Assembly (NCBI GenBank): GCA_949987705.1 | Contig: OX465285.1 | Coordinates: 1,736,001-1,800,000 of the forward strand | Length of the DNA stretch: 64,000 nt | From: Thereva unica | Lineage: Eukaryota; Arthropoda; Insecta; Diptera; Therevidae | Direction of reading: 5' to 3' | Part shown: positions 22,950 through 33,569 of the stretch, in pieces | Layout: each line of letters begins with the position of its first letter | How positions within the stretch are numbered: the stretch's first letter is position 1 | Program-made: the position numbers and the translations under genes | The notes under the pieces: generated by a model | The model's input: only the letters and a program-made list of their open reading frames with translations | Told to the model about the DNA's origin: nothing | The model's database searches: none

Positions 22950-23225
22950 GGAGTTATGTTTGCAAGATTTCACACCATAACAGATAAGAATGAGAGGTCA
23001 GGTTATTCAATTAAATAAAAGAGACTTTTTTGATGATAAGGAACTGAATAAACTGCCCTGAAAAAATTTGTTGTTCTTTGGGTCCGTATATGAGAACTTC
23101 TCTTCAAGAACAAAATTTTATTAATCAGTTAAAGTTTGGGTGAAAGAGGTGAAAATGTTTAAAATATTGTTTTATTGTGACAATCTCAAGTTTTGTGCAT
23201 TCTGAAGGATTAAGATTTGAAAGAC
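22950..23225 (+). pseudogene. Truncated copy of carboxypeptidase promoter and signal-peptide region
   Basis: This segment repeats the upstream gene's 5' region: GATAAG at 22983-22988 and 23035-23040, a TATA-like TATATGAG at 23087-23094, the leader block TTCTCTTCAAGAACAAAATT, an initiator TCAGTT and an ATG at 23155. The ATG frame stops after 16 codons. In the next frame the sequence continues as IVTISSFVHSEGLRFER, the counterpart of LVTFSCVALCDRLRFDN in the intact gene, so a small frameshift breaks the signal peptide. Beyond about 23225 similarity is lost. It is a dead duplicate whose promoter could still fire. The break points coincide with the minisatellite on both sides, suggesting that repeat mediated the duplication or a later deletion. 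Confidence 0.8.
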
Positions 23226-23395
23226 TAATCAAAGACCAACTTCTTCCAATTTTGTTTCATTTCTGAAAAGAATGCCCTTTGAATTAAAACACCAGTTGAA
23301 CCAGCTACTGCTAAGAATTATATTGGGTAGGATTATCGTTATTAGGGAGTGTAATATTATTCAAACAAATGCGTTGATTAGTAGTTTGGAAGTGC

Positions 23396-23450
23396 TACCT
23401 ATCTATTAACTAGATTTCATCTATGTATCTATTAACTAGTTTTCAACTAG
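23396..23450 (+). repeat. 22-bp minisatellite, right-hand units
   Basis: About two units of the 22-bp repeat (CTATCTATTAACTAGATTT, TATCTATTAACTAGTTTTC) identical in type to the array at 22708-22861. Confidence 0.8.
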
Positions 23451-24130
23451 CTCCATTTTCTTGCCTACAAATCTTGTTTTTCTCCTCTTTCAGAATCCAA
23501 AAATTTATACAAAGTTATTTTCTAATAAAAAACACTTTAAATTATTTTAACATACTCGTCTCCTCTAACCCTCCTCCAACACTCTATATCCCCCCCCCCC
23601 AAACTTATATAAAATGCAAATTTCTCCTACTATTTTCATAGATTATTCATTTTATCACTTGTCACTTGAGCTTCGACTTATATAAATAAAACATTTTTCT
23701 ATACACCCTACCTCTCTTTCTCTTTCTTTTTCAAAAATGAAATTGCGTAAAATAATAATGACTGCCGTAGGTACTTACAACCACGAACGATATTCCAGAA
23801 CATTAAATCACATTAGGGTAATAAAAAATCCCTTTTATTACCATTTACAGTCATAAAAAGTGTGCAAGAAGTAATAATTTTTGAATATAATCTAGAATTT
23901 TTAACACAAAATTTTAATGGTTCTTGTGTTTTTTTTTGTGTGGTTTAAGTATCGTGTAAAAATATAGCTTAAAAACAATATCAAAAAAAAAATGGAAACA
24001 TACACAACGATAAAATTTGCTGGAGAAATTATAAAATTTAACTTTTGCAGGAAATTTAATATATGTATTTTACTTATTTGGTTTACACAAGGCAAGGCGT
24101 GATAGTGTTATGGTGGGGTAACTCACTTGT
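23451..24130. other. AT-rich spacer, nothing recognised
   Basis: No gene was recognised; it contains a run of ten C near 23591-23600. Confidence 0.45.
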
Positions 24131-24135
24131 GCGTG

Positions 24136-24300
24136 TCCATTTCTACTTTCTAAATTGCGACCAGTCATAAGTCACAAACTTTTGTGACTCGTGCTTGTCA
24201 TTGATAGCTTGTGACTATTTTTGTGACTATCAGCTGTTTTGGTATTGTAAGAAATATCACAAATAATTCATCTACAATAGACTTGGAAAAGTCGGCTATG
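24136..24300 (+). mobile_element. TGTGACT-type MITE, left part
   Basis: Similar to 30332-30495: shared CCATTTCT, CAGTCATAAGTCACAA, TTGTGACTATCA and TTTTGGTATT in the same order. The right half is missing and the sequence passes directly into a Ty3/gypsy fragment. Confidence 0.55.
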
Positions 24301-24453
24301 AAAATGATCATCGATTTGGAAGATGAAGACGCCTATTTGTCAGAAGCAAGACAAATTCCCCTCAATGAGAGACAGATTGTGCAGGATCAAGTAAATCTAC
24401 GGCTTGAAGAAAGTATTATCCAGCCTGGTAGATCCGATTTCACAACCCACTAG
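24301..24453 (+). mobile_element. Ty3/gypsy polyprotein fragment (RT entry)
   Basis: The open frame ends 'RQIPLNERQIVQDQVN' followed by LEESIIQPGRSDF. This corresponds to the entry into gypsy-type reverse transcriptase (R.IPL.ER..V..QV..WL..GII.PS.S.(Y/F)ASP). It stops immediately afterwards, so only this short block remains. Orientation is plus. Confidence 0.65.
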
Positions 24454-24589
24454 CATTTTTAGGGACGTAGCGTGTGGGTGGATTTCTCTGTCGGTTCCTC
24501 ATGAGGACTCCACAGAATGGTACTGCATTTTACCCTTAAGCGTTAGTTTTACTCATACAAAACTTCAGTTTGGAGTTGTTGCCTTGCTT

Positions 24590-24735
24590 TATATTTTAGG
24601 GGATTATATTGGCAGCCGCAAAAGGAACCTTTCAGCATACTCAATAGACCGGTTCTCGTTCGATTATGCAGGTCAAGCAGCATTGGACGTAGTTAGTATT
24701 CAGTTGGGGGACCGCTTGGTAAAACGACACTTGTG
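24590..24735 (+). repeat. Dispersed repeat shared with 59625-59725
   Basis: The string CATACTNAATAGACCGG and then CAAGCAGCATTGGACGT, GTTAGT and CAGTTGGG occur in the same order at about 59650-59725 with few differences. Both copies lie near transposon remnants. The family was not identified. Confidence 0.6.
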
Positions 24736-24799
24736 TTTGAAAAACCGAAATGGTGGTTGCAAAAGGGGGGCAAAAATATAATTTTTCCACCTCTTTTAT

Positions 24800-25480
24800 C
24801 GAATCGAGAAAGTCCTCTACCTAAAATAGAGAAAGTTGTAGAAGATTTGTAGAAGGCGAAGGGTAAATACGAATTTTTAAAAGCACCTTTTAGACTATGA
24901 ATCTTGAGCGGTGTTTCAAAGATGTATCAACACAAAATTCGAGTTGGGATTTGGAGAACATAAGTATCATTTCGTCGACATAAGTTGGCCCAAATGGTTT
25001 GCCTTGATCATATGACAACGAGGAGTCATTGGGTCGTAATTCAAGGACTTACTTTAATATACAGTTATTTACAAATCACCGTAGGTAGTCAAACTCTGTT
25101 AGAATATGATAAAACAGGATGTTGTACTGATTGAAAAAAAAATATTTTTCCAGTGCATTATTAATCAATTACAAAAAACTGTCAGTACTATCTGTACATA
25201 TCTAAAAATAGAAGCAAAATACGATATCGCCTAATAATTTATCTTATCGCATTTTATTGCATTTGTAAAAATGGAATGTGTCTAGTAATGAACGCTGATC
25301 GTGGTTCACCCTACTATAGATTCCCAAAAAATAATGTAAATTATTGATACGATAACACAACGTGGTAGGCGATAACTCAATAATATAATTTCATTATGGA
25401 GAAGCTACGAAGAGATTTGAGACCTTAAAAATCGATAATTTCCCAGTTTCCGATTGAATTTAAATTTTGCATACACGTTT
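24800..25480. other. Spacer, nothing recognised
   Basis: No gene was recognised. It leads into the diverged start of the tandem repeat field. Confidence 0.4.
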
Positions 25481-25499
25481 AGTTTGGATGACAATGCAA

Positions 25500-26036
25500 T
25501 CCACTCCATTTTTTATGAAAATCAAGATGGCGGTGCTACAATGGCGGCCAGAGTTTGCAATTGAGCTCCGCTGCCCCCTAACATGGATATCAAATGAAAA
25601 GATATGACGGGTAGAATACAATTAGTTGTGTGGTGTCATTCCAAATTCAAAATGGCGGCCAACAGGTTGCAGGAATAACAACTTTACATTCAAAATTATT
25701 GGAACGAAGTTCCTTAAGGCGGCTTGCGAGTAGAGTGAGTTGGAAGAAATCGTCACTTAGGAAAATGTGATATTATGTGTATGTATACGTGCGAGTATCG
25801 ATCCCAGTAGGCAATTTACGAATTTACGAAATCAGAATGCAGTGTTTTTCTGTAGATATTGGAACCAATTTGCACCAATAGCTATAGGAAGAAATGGCGA
25901 TTATCGAGGATAATCTTTCTTATTAAAATGAATGGAATCTCTCTCTCTCTCTCTCTCTGTGCCTTTTTAAACGCTTTATATTAGCTTCTCCTATATCTTG
26001 TATCTTGTGTGTAAACAAATCTAGCAACTTCACACG
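25500..26036 (+). repeat. Diverged units of the GGTATCAAATGAAA repeat
   Basis: Scattered motifs of the array to the right (ATGGATATCAAATGAAAAG, GTAGAATACAATTAG, AAAATGGCGGCC) appear in the same order but with larger gaps, as in an old unit. A CT microsatellite lies at 25939-25958. Confidence 0.5.
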
Positions 26037-26610
26037 GGTATTAAATGAAAGGCATCATAAGTAGAATACAGTAGGCTATGTCGTTAGATTCATGGCGGCC
26101 ACCTCAAGAGGGCGGGATACCATTTTCTTCAGAACCGCTTCGACATGGGTATCATCAAATGAAAGGATATGATAAGTAGAATGCAATAAGCAATATAGTA
26201 TCCTCAATATATCGTTAGGTCCATGGCGGCACATTTCAAAAGGGCGGATTACCGTTTTCTTCACAGCCCCCTCGACATGGGTATCAAATGAAAAGGCATA
26301 ATTAGTAGAATACAGTAGGCTATGTCGATAGATCCATAGCGGCCACCTCAAAAGGGAGGGTTACCATTTTCTTCAGAACCCCTTCGACATGGGTATCAAA
26401 TGAAAGGGTATGATAAGTATAATGCAATAAGCAATATAGTATAATCAATATATCGTTAGATCCATGGCGGCCATCTCAAGAGCTCGGATTCCGTTTTCTT
26501 CACAACCCCCTCAACGTGGTTATCAAATGAACAGGCATTATAAGTAGAATGCAATAGGCTATATCGTTAGATCCATGGTGGCCATTTCAAGGGGGCGGAT
26601 AAACTGATTT
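26037..26610 (+). repeat. Dimeric tandem array, ~111 and ~130 bp units
   Basis: Units begin GGGTATCAAATGAAA (anchors at 26037, 26148, 26280, 26392 and 26519). Successive spacings are 111, 132, 112 and 127 bases, so short and long units alternate. The long type carries an additional GCAATATAGTAT segment and the short type reads GTAGGCTATGTCG there. Each unit ends near CATGGCGGCC. This is a higher-order dimer of about 240 bases, present about two and a half times. Confidence 0.8.
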
Positions 26611-26639
26611 TTACTTTTTGGTTCATTTTAATATGAGAG

Positions 26640-28290
26640 CGAGTATTTTTTAGTTTTTTTAAACTATTTGTTTTTTTTTTAAATAAGTTTTAATTAAAAA
26701 ATTCTGATTGAATTTTTAGACAATTTTAAAGAGTTTGGCCATTGGGTGAATGTCTTATAAAAATACAATATCAGATTGTGATGAAATTTTGTACATACAT
26801 AAATATATCACTAGGTGCCATAACGTTAGTCCATTAACGTCAATCATAAAATTGTGTCATAAGTAAGTAAACACATGGCTATTACTTCATCGATTTTAAT
26901 TTTAAAAATGCGGTAAAAACAGGATACTACCACACATAATCACTATACAATTTAAAAAGTACTTAAAACTGCTGCTATCATATTCTCAAGTGCTGCTATT
27001 AATCAATCATTAATAATTAATAACAGAAAATGACATATTTCCGATATTCTTTTGAAGATACACAAATACAAGCAAAAAAACACACCAATACAGAAAAATT
27101 CATGCCCATAAGCAGCACCTCCAAGCAATTTTCTTAAGCATGTTAATAATTAAAAAGCATATATGCATGTTCGCTCCAATTATATTGCTTCTATTTTTAT
27201 ACCACAACGCCAACCAAATAACTAACGATATTTTAATTGAGAATTTCTAATTTTGATGTGAAACACAATTTCAAATTTTTTTTTATTTTTTTTTAATTAT
27301 GGTGAATTAACATTAATTACCACAAGTGCATTCGCATGATACATGAGAGAATACATCGATGGCATTTTTAAAAATTATTATTTTATTTTTAAAACTTATT
27401 CCCAACCGATTTTTACAGAAAAAATAAATAAACATAAAAAAAAATAAAAAAATTTGTGATAACACGGAAGCGACAGAAAAAAAACATAAAAGCGATAACA
27501 ATTAAGCGAAAGTATTTCCAGAAATGCTCAAGAGTCTTATCAGTAATGGAAGTGAAGTACAATTATTGTGAAGTAATGTATGGTACATGAAAATTGTGTT
27601 TACATTGGAAAATATAAATTTAAATTAACTCATAAAAAAAAATAAGTAGAAACAATTTCCAGATATGATTTATATTTCTAAAAATAAATTACTTTGGAAT
27701 ATTACAATAATAATGTTTATAATTAGTTTTTCGCTTGTAAAACATTTTCATGGGCGGAAATTAGTATTGTTCTTGCATAACATTAAAACAGCTGCATTTT
27801 TCATAGTTTTTTATGTCGTCAAATAATGAATTTTTTTAATAGTTTAAACAAACCATGAATGTGCCCAAAGTGAACAAAAAGAATTCATTTTTCACAATTA
27901 AACTACTTTAAAGTTGCCCCCACTTTCATGGCTAAGTGGGTCTGGTCTAAACATTCTTTCTTAATTTATGTTAAAAAGATCGCCTAAATAGACAAAGACG
28001 AATTTAAATATTTTCTTGACCATTGTGAGATTTATGTTGGGATTATATACGTGCCCAAATTTTTGCATTCCTTGACTTGGTTGGTATTTGATTTGTCACA
28101 AATTTGTTAGTTTTTGACTTAGGCTTTTAGACGAGGGTAGTCTGAATTACAAGGGGTGGTAAACGACAAGGGCTGTTTGGGTAGGTCAGCGCTGGTATGC
28201 TATGCTAATTTTGATTGACGTAATTCTTCTTGAAAATTGTGCTGCATAAACGAATATGTACACTATATGTTTTTTTTGTGTGAAAATTCA
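26640..28290. other. AT-rich spacer, nothing recognised
   Basis: Long A-rich and T-rich stretches without a recognisable gene or element. Confidence 0.5.
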
Positions 28291-28295
28291 AGCTT

Positions 28296-28400
28296 AGGAG
28301 TCGTCCTTTGTACTACCTAGGGCCGGATTTAAACATAGGCAACATAGGCGCTGGCCTAGGGGCCTGCACCAAAAAGGAGCCTGCACCACATACAAAAATA
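28296..28400 (+). mobile_element. hAT-type terminal remnant
   Basis: TAGGGCCGGATTTAAACATA and the following GGCGCTGGCCTAGGGGCC resemble the terminal sequence of widespread hAT elements (CAGGGCCGGATTTA, GGCCTAGGGGCC). No opposite end or transposase was found nearby. It is preceded by CCTTTGTACTAC, also present at LINE ends at 5670 and 49241. Confidence 0.45.
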
Positions 28401-28499
28401 TTTTATGCAGTTCATTCCTTAAGACACCGAGTACATTGAGTGCACTCTTCCTCACCCATCGAGCCATGTTTAGTAGTATAGCTACGCTGGTCCGGTACC

Positions 28500-29000
28500 A
28501 CCTATTACCCAATCGAGCGTTTCATTTGCGTCTTGGGAAGCGTTTGCGGTTTAGTGAACTTATAATGTTGCGCATACAAATTAGATTTTGAAGCTAAGCC
28601 AAGTAATTGTTTCACACAAAACACGCACAACTCAAACTTAACTAGACAGACTAAGCAGACAGACCTGACTATCCCAGCATGAAAGCCCACCCAACACACA
28701 CTACAGCGAAGTTCAACTAGTTTCACACATGGCGCAAAGGTACACCAAAAAGAGCTCACTAAACCGCAAAGGGATTCCAAGACACAAACCGCAAAAGCTT
28801 CAGCCCAAGACACAAATGTAAAGCACAATATTATGAAATAGATGGTTCGGACCAACATACCTATACTACTATGCTTTTTTCCTGTAAGTGTGGGTATGCG
28901 ATCAAAGATTGAAAAGAAAGCTCGGTGTGTGTAATACGAACGTGTCGTTCGAATTTGTGCTCTACCTTTCATTAGATAGTTTCTACAGTGCAACGACGAC
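28500..29000 (-). other. Uncharacterised 162-codon frame in A/C-skewed DNA
   Basis: The minus frame 28505-28993 is open for 162 codons and reads Cys-, Val- and Leu-rich (CVLESLCGLV, CVFCVKQLLG). The plus strand here is strongly A/C-rich, which by itself opens the complementary T/G-rich frame. GCGGTTTAGTGA and its inverse TCACTAAACCGC lie at about 28545 and 28757. No splice or promoter context was seen. I do not call it a gene. Confidence 0.3.
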
Positions 29001-29229
29001 GCGAAGTGCTTATTTCAGCTCCTCTAGAGTATAGGCGGTGCGAAACTCGCTTGCCTAAACAATTCAGAAAGAGGATCTCTTGTTCTGTGGTGGTGGATAG
29101 CTGGGTGATGTTAAGGGAATATATTAAAAATAATGACATTGTCTAAAATCGGTTGAAAAGCGGATGACTGATCGAACATTGCTTTAAAAATGTGTTTGTC
29201 ATAGCGCCTCTTGCAAATTAGGTCGTAAG

Positions 29230-29570
29230 ACGTGGCCAATCCTATATTTCTCGTTTGGCCGAGAATATTGCTGCTGTTGCCGAGGACGTCAAAGAGAGTT
29301 CACATCTAGATCGACTAGACAACGATGGCATCAGCACAGCTGTCGTTCGTTGCATAGAATTTTGGTTAAAGGCCTGAAAATGTTTAATTACAAGGTGCAA
29401 ACCGCTCACCAATTGAGGTCTGTGAAAAAGAAATATTTGCATTTCTGGCGCACAAGAAATACACGAACAGCCGTTGCATCCCTTCAGAGTGACTGTTTGG
29501 TGCGGCTTTTGCATTGAAAAAGTGACGAACCCTTCCCGGGTAACAATAAAATATGACCTTACAACGGGCG
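29230..29570 (+). pseudogene. mariner/Tc-like transposase remnant
   Basis: Broken plus-strand frames give 'LAENIAAVAEDVKESSHLD', the helix-turn-helix segment of an IS630/mariner-type transposase. They continue with ISGAQEIHEQPLHP and then FRVTVWCGF, matching the IWG..NP.EIHE.PLHP..VTVWCGF block preceding the third catalytic acid. Stops and frameshifts separate them and the catalytic acids are not recognisable. Dead element. Confidence 0.65.
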
Positions 29571-30019
29571 AGCACCAAACGTGATTGAAACATAGTCCTC
29601 GGGCATGTGAAGGGCATAAGAAGGCTGTTGCAGGACAGTACGGCCGTACACCACACACACGCACCGACGGATATAAGTTTGTAGAGTGTTCAAGTTCCCA
29701 TCAAACAAACTCAACAATACAGTGGCCGTGAAATGCCAGCGTGTACAGGTTAGTTCTTGACCATTTAAATTTTTTGGTCAAGTTTGGTCGTCGTGAGGCC
29801 GTATGTGCTCCCATTAAAAATGGTTAAAAATTTTACGGCCATCATACCCCCCTTAAAAAGACAAGCGGCCTCTGTTCGCCCGCTGAAAACCCATTTTTTA
29901 TTTTTAATCGGGCAACACAACATCAACGACAAATGTGAAAAAATTAAAAGCAGCATACCGTGGGTAGCAGAAGAGGCTCGATTTAAGCACCAAGACCCTT
30001 TAAAGACGAAGTTTCAAGT

Positions 30020-30115
30020 TTGGAAGTCACAAAGGCAAGAGTTATGCATTGATAACGCTTGACTTGAAAAATGCTTTCAACACATCGAACTGGAGCATGG
30101 ACGACATGAAAAATG
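30020..30115 (+). mobile_element. Small LINE reverse transcriptase fragment
   Basis: The frame at 30030-30100 reads KGKSYALITLDLKNAFNTSN, the RT block that carries the first catalytic aspartate in R1-type elements (L.TLD.KNAFNT..W). The blocks on either side are gone. Confidence 0.6.
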
Positions 30116-30331
30116 TTTGGTCAGTAGGAATCTGGCACAACCGTCTAAGTTTGAACCATCGGTGGTGTCGGTGAAGACGATAGACTGGTATTGTGTTGGA
30201 AAAACTTGATAACAGTTCGCTTGGCGTTGCAGTGGCTTGCCCGTGAACTTATCGATTAAGTTGTGCGCAGTTGCCACAGGCTTAACTTTAAGTTCCTTTG
30301 AGTAAAAGTAACGAAACAATTCTTTTTGTGT

Positions 30332-30758
30332 ACCCATTTCTAAATTGGGATCAGTCATAAGTCACAAGCTTTTCAGAGTCATGCTTGCCATTAAAAATTA
30401 TTGTGACTATCATCTATTTTGGTATTTTTAGCAACCCAGTCACAAGAATAATCACTGGCGACAATGTAGCTAAAGTTCGCTAGTATAGCAGAATGTATGT
30501 GTACGTCCGATCACCTCTCATCGACGCTGTGTCAAGTCTGCAAGAAATTATGAAAAATATGGTAAGAAATATGGCTCTGTTGTGACCTCCTATTTATATA
30601 GTCACAATTTTAAAAATGGCGTTGCAACTATTTGTCTATTGCCAAAATTGAGTTGAGACTCACCTCACCTCACTCAATTGCATTGTGACTTGCGATTGCA
30701 TTGTGACTTGTGATTTGTGATTACATTGTGACTTGTGACTGCTTTTAGAATAGAGGTA
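30332..30758. mobile_element. TGTGACT-type MITE, complete copy
   Basis: The left end (CCATTTCTAAATTGGG, CAGTCATAAGTCACAA) and right end (inverse: TCTATTCTAAAAGCAGTCAC) form imperfect inverted repeats made of GTCACAA/TTGTGAC subrepeats, about 430 bases apart. TTGTGACTTG recurs several times near the right end. No coding capacity. A truncated relative is at 24136. Confidence 0.6.
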
Positions 30759-30759
30759 T

Positions 30760-32430
30760 AAGACATAAAAAAAGAGTTAATCGAAAAACGTAGCAAAGAA
30801 AATATTTACTTAATCTCTAGAATTTCACCATTGAACTCTTCGACAAAAAACATATTAATCCATCACACATTCCCATTCTCCTTAACTATTTGTATTTAAT
30901 CCCGAAAATCTAATCAGAAATATATAATATCTAAAAATAAATCAAAAAAGATTTCCTTTTTCAATGTTAACCAAAAAAGAATCTTTTCCCAAAAGGCAAA
31001 CAAAATTCACTAAACTGTGGTCATAACTGAAAGTTAATTAGGATAACGATACTTTTCCTTATACATCCACTTCTGCCAGTCGTGTCCCCCTTCGCCCCCT
31101 CACACTAAACAGCTTCTACACTACACAGAACTCCTTCGATAGAATATCCTCACCGGGGCTACAAGGATATATGTGTATAATATTGTATAATATCCATCAA
31201 GTAATAAAACACACCTCAGAGTTTATGTCCACATTTTCTCTACCGAAGAAACTCTTTGTGTGTTCTCTCCATATATGAATGTAATTGAGTTTGAGACATA
31301 AATTTGGAAAATTAATTCCCTTTCCTTCTTCATCCCCCAAACACACAACAACAAAAAAACCACCAACCCCTTCAGCCCCAACACCACCAATAATCCAAGT
31401 GGGAAAATATACAATATACAGAAACGAGGAGCAAAGTGTGTGCAAAAAATGAAAGAAACTACATGCTTGAGAAAATTACGTTTTTATGTGAATATTATTC
31501 TTGGGGGTAATTTTCATTTTTTTAAGGGTAAGGCAGTTTAAGGGAGGGTTTTTTACGATCTGGATTTGAATGATTTGTTATTGTTGATGGGACTGTTTTT
31601 ACGGGGCTCGGGCAGGGGGTAGTTCGACGTGAATTGAATCAAATTTCGTTTTTTCCTTTTCTAAAATGAAAACTGAAAAATCTAGTCGTTTAAAAAACAT
31701 AAATTTTTAGTGGGAAATAAATCTAGATTGGGTGCTACTTAATGTGTTTCAATGTGCAGGCTCATATCGAATTGTATTTTTATGGATGACAAGTTCTTTC
31801 ATTGGGTGATTTCACACGAGGGTACACGCGACACTATAAGAAACGGCTAGGTAGTTTATGAGGAAGAGGGTTGGAGAGGACGATGGAATGGACACAGTTT
31901 CTATCGCCCTCTCTTACCCTCTCCTTCATAAATCACCTTTGCAGCCGACTTTTGTCGTGTCGTTTGTCAGTTAATCACCCATTGCAATTTGGAAATGACA
32001 CGACTAAATAGCCCGTGCTTCGCCTGACCCTAAAATGGACATACAAAATTTGTCTGAAAAGTTTTCGAAGTACAATCTGCTTTTAAAAGAAACACCATTT
32101 TCTATACAAAAACATAAAGACTCTATTTTCGAAAACACCGACATCAATTGTCGTCTGCGCTACTCATCCATTTTCCGTTTATTTGTCTCCTACTATTTAA
32201 CACTATATTCTATTGCCGTGATTAATCGGAACAGGTGGTAGCCTGAAGGGACAAAATCTAAAGAATACGACAAAATCACTTTACCGAATAGTGGTCGTTT
32301 TTCCTTCAATGAACGGGTCAAACGCATTAGATATGATTTTCGGTAGTGAGCTACTGTGATGGTTACACCCGGTTGCAGCAGCTCATATCATACCACCGCA
32401 AGCTAGTCTCACCAAATACACAGCATGTGG
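30760..32430. other. AT-rich spacer, nothing recognised
   Basis: No gene was recognised. CA-rich sequence at 31335-31400 produces shadow frames on the minus strand. Confidence 0.5.
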
Positions 32431-32439
32431 TTCGAGTAA

Positions 32440-32935
32440 TGGAGGTTTAGCTTGGCCATTGATGATGATGCGGCCTGGCCGGGGCAGCCACATGATTATT
32501 TTTACTTTGAATATGTTAACGGATCAACTTTTCTTCGTCAGTCGAAATTCGATGCCGAAGAACCATTCTCTATTTTTCGTTGGAGTATCTGCACCCAATT
32601 TACATGCTTTGGGATCATTCCTAACGCTTTGAAATAATGAACGTAGCTGAATATGTACGCGATGGCCATGATGAAACGATTCGGCGCTGTTCTCTGCAGC
32701 TTCTCTTGACATATAAAAAAACTTGGTGTGTTTTACGTGAGGATCTTGAAATGAAAGCAACTCGTGCAGGTATTGAAGCTGGCCAACCTTCCGAAACGTC
32801 ACTGTTTCAGTGTTTGGGGTCTTGAAAAGCCTACGACCAATACTCTGTTCAGCGATGAATGAGGCTGACTTAATAGCTACGTCGATAAACAAAATTGCCA
32901 TATTTGAGCTGAACAGCAGTCCGAAAAGGTTCACG
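32440..32935. other. Unidentified GC-richer segment
   Basis: Open frames occur on both strands: plus 32452-32637 then 32637-32825, sharing the overlapping TAATGA; minus 32524-32934, 136 residues. None carries a motif I recognise. Balanced composition compared with the flanks suggests an old transposon or an unidentified exon. Confidence 0.3.
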
Positions 32936-33312
32936 AGCTGTTAGTTAGGTTAGGTTGCACATCACTCCCCATATGACAATCACACTACCATATCCTGTGG
33001 GGTAAAGTGGGACAAAGAAAGACAGTAAATTCCTTTAAGCAAGAAAATTCTAACTAAGCCGAAACAGTTCAATTTTTATAACAATTCGTCTATATAGAAA
33101 TCGTCTATATTGCAATTGTAGCAATATGACCACCCAAACCTAAGCTAGCAAATTCGTTCAAAATAATTAAAAATTATCTTTATATTTTGTTAAAAGAAGA
33201 ACATCAATTTTCAGTTTTCATTTGAGAACTGCATTATCGACTAACATACAAAATTTGGTCAAAAGTATAAGTGCATTCGTAATAAAATTGTAATTTGTTA
33301 ATTCCTGAATTA

Positions 33313-33562
33313 CAGTGAGCATCAATATAAAGTTAACACAAATTCCCCTTTTTTATTTTGAGCCTTTTAGGGAGCCTCCAGGACCCCCTTAGAGGCAAAT
33401 GCGAATTTTTAAATTATTTTTTAATTGTAGTAGAGACTGTTACGAAGATTTTAAGGGGTCGTGTAGCCTCCTCCGATTTTTTTTGAGGAGGTAAAAACGT
33501 GGATTTTTTAGTGTATTTTTGTTGTTGAGCCTTTTGTGTTAACTTTATATTGATGCTCACTG
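33313..33562. mobile_element. Tc1-like MITE, 30-bp perfect inverted ends
   Basis: The ends at 33313-33342 and 33533-33562 are perfect inverted copies over 30 bases, beginning CAGTGAGCATCAATATAAAG. Both are flanked by TA (33311-33312 and 33563-33564), the target duplication of Tc1/mariner elements, and CAGTG is a typical start for that superfamily. Length is 250 bases and there is no coding capacity. Identical ends point to recent mobilisation by an autonomous relative elsewhere. Confidence 0.9.
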
Positions 33563-33569
33563 TATTCCA

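Noticed and set aside
24211..24453. Independent 80-residue gene
   Set aside because: Its second half is the RT entry of a Ty3/gypsy element and its first half lies in a MITE; it is chimeric transposon debris.
32940..32960. TTAGG-like repeats as telomeric sequence
   Set aside because: Only two or three TTAGG copies; Diptera generally lack TTAGG telomeres.
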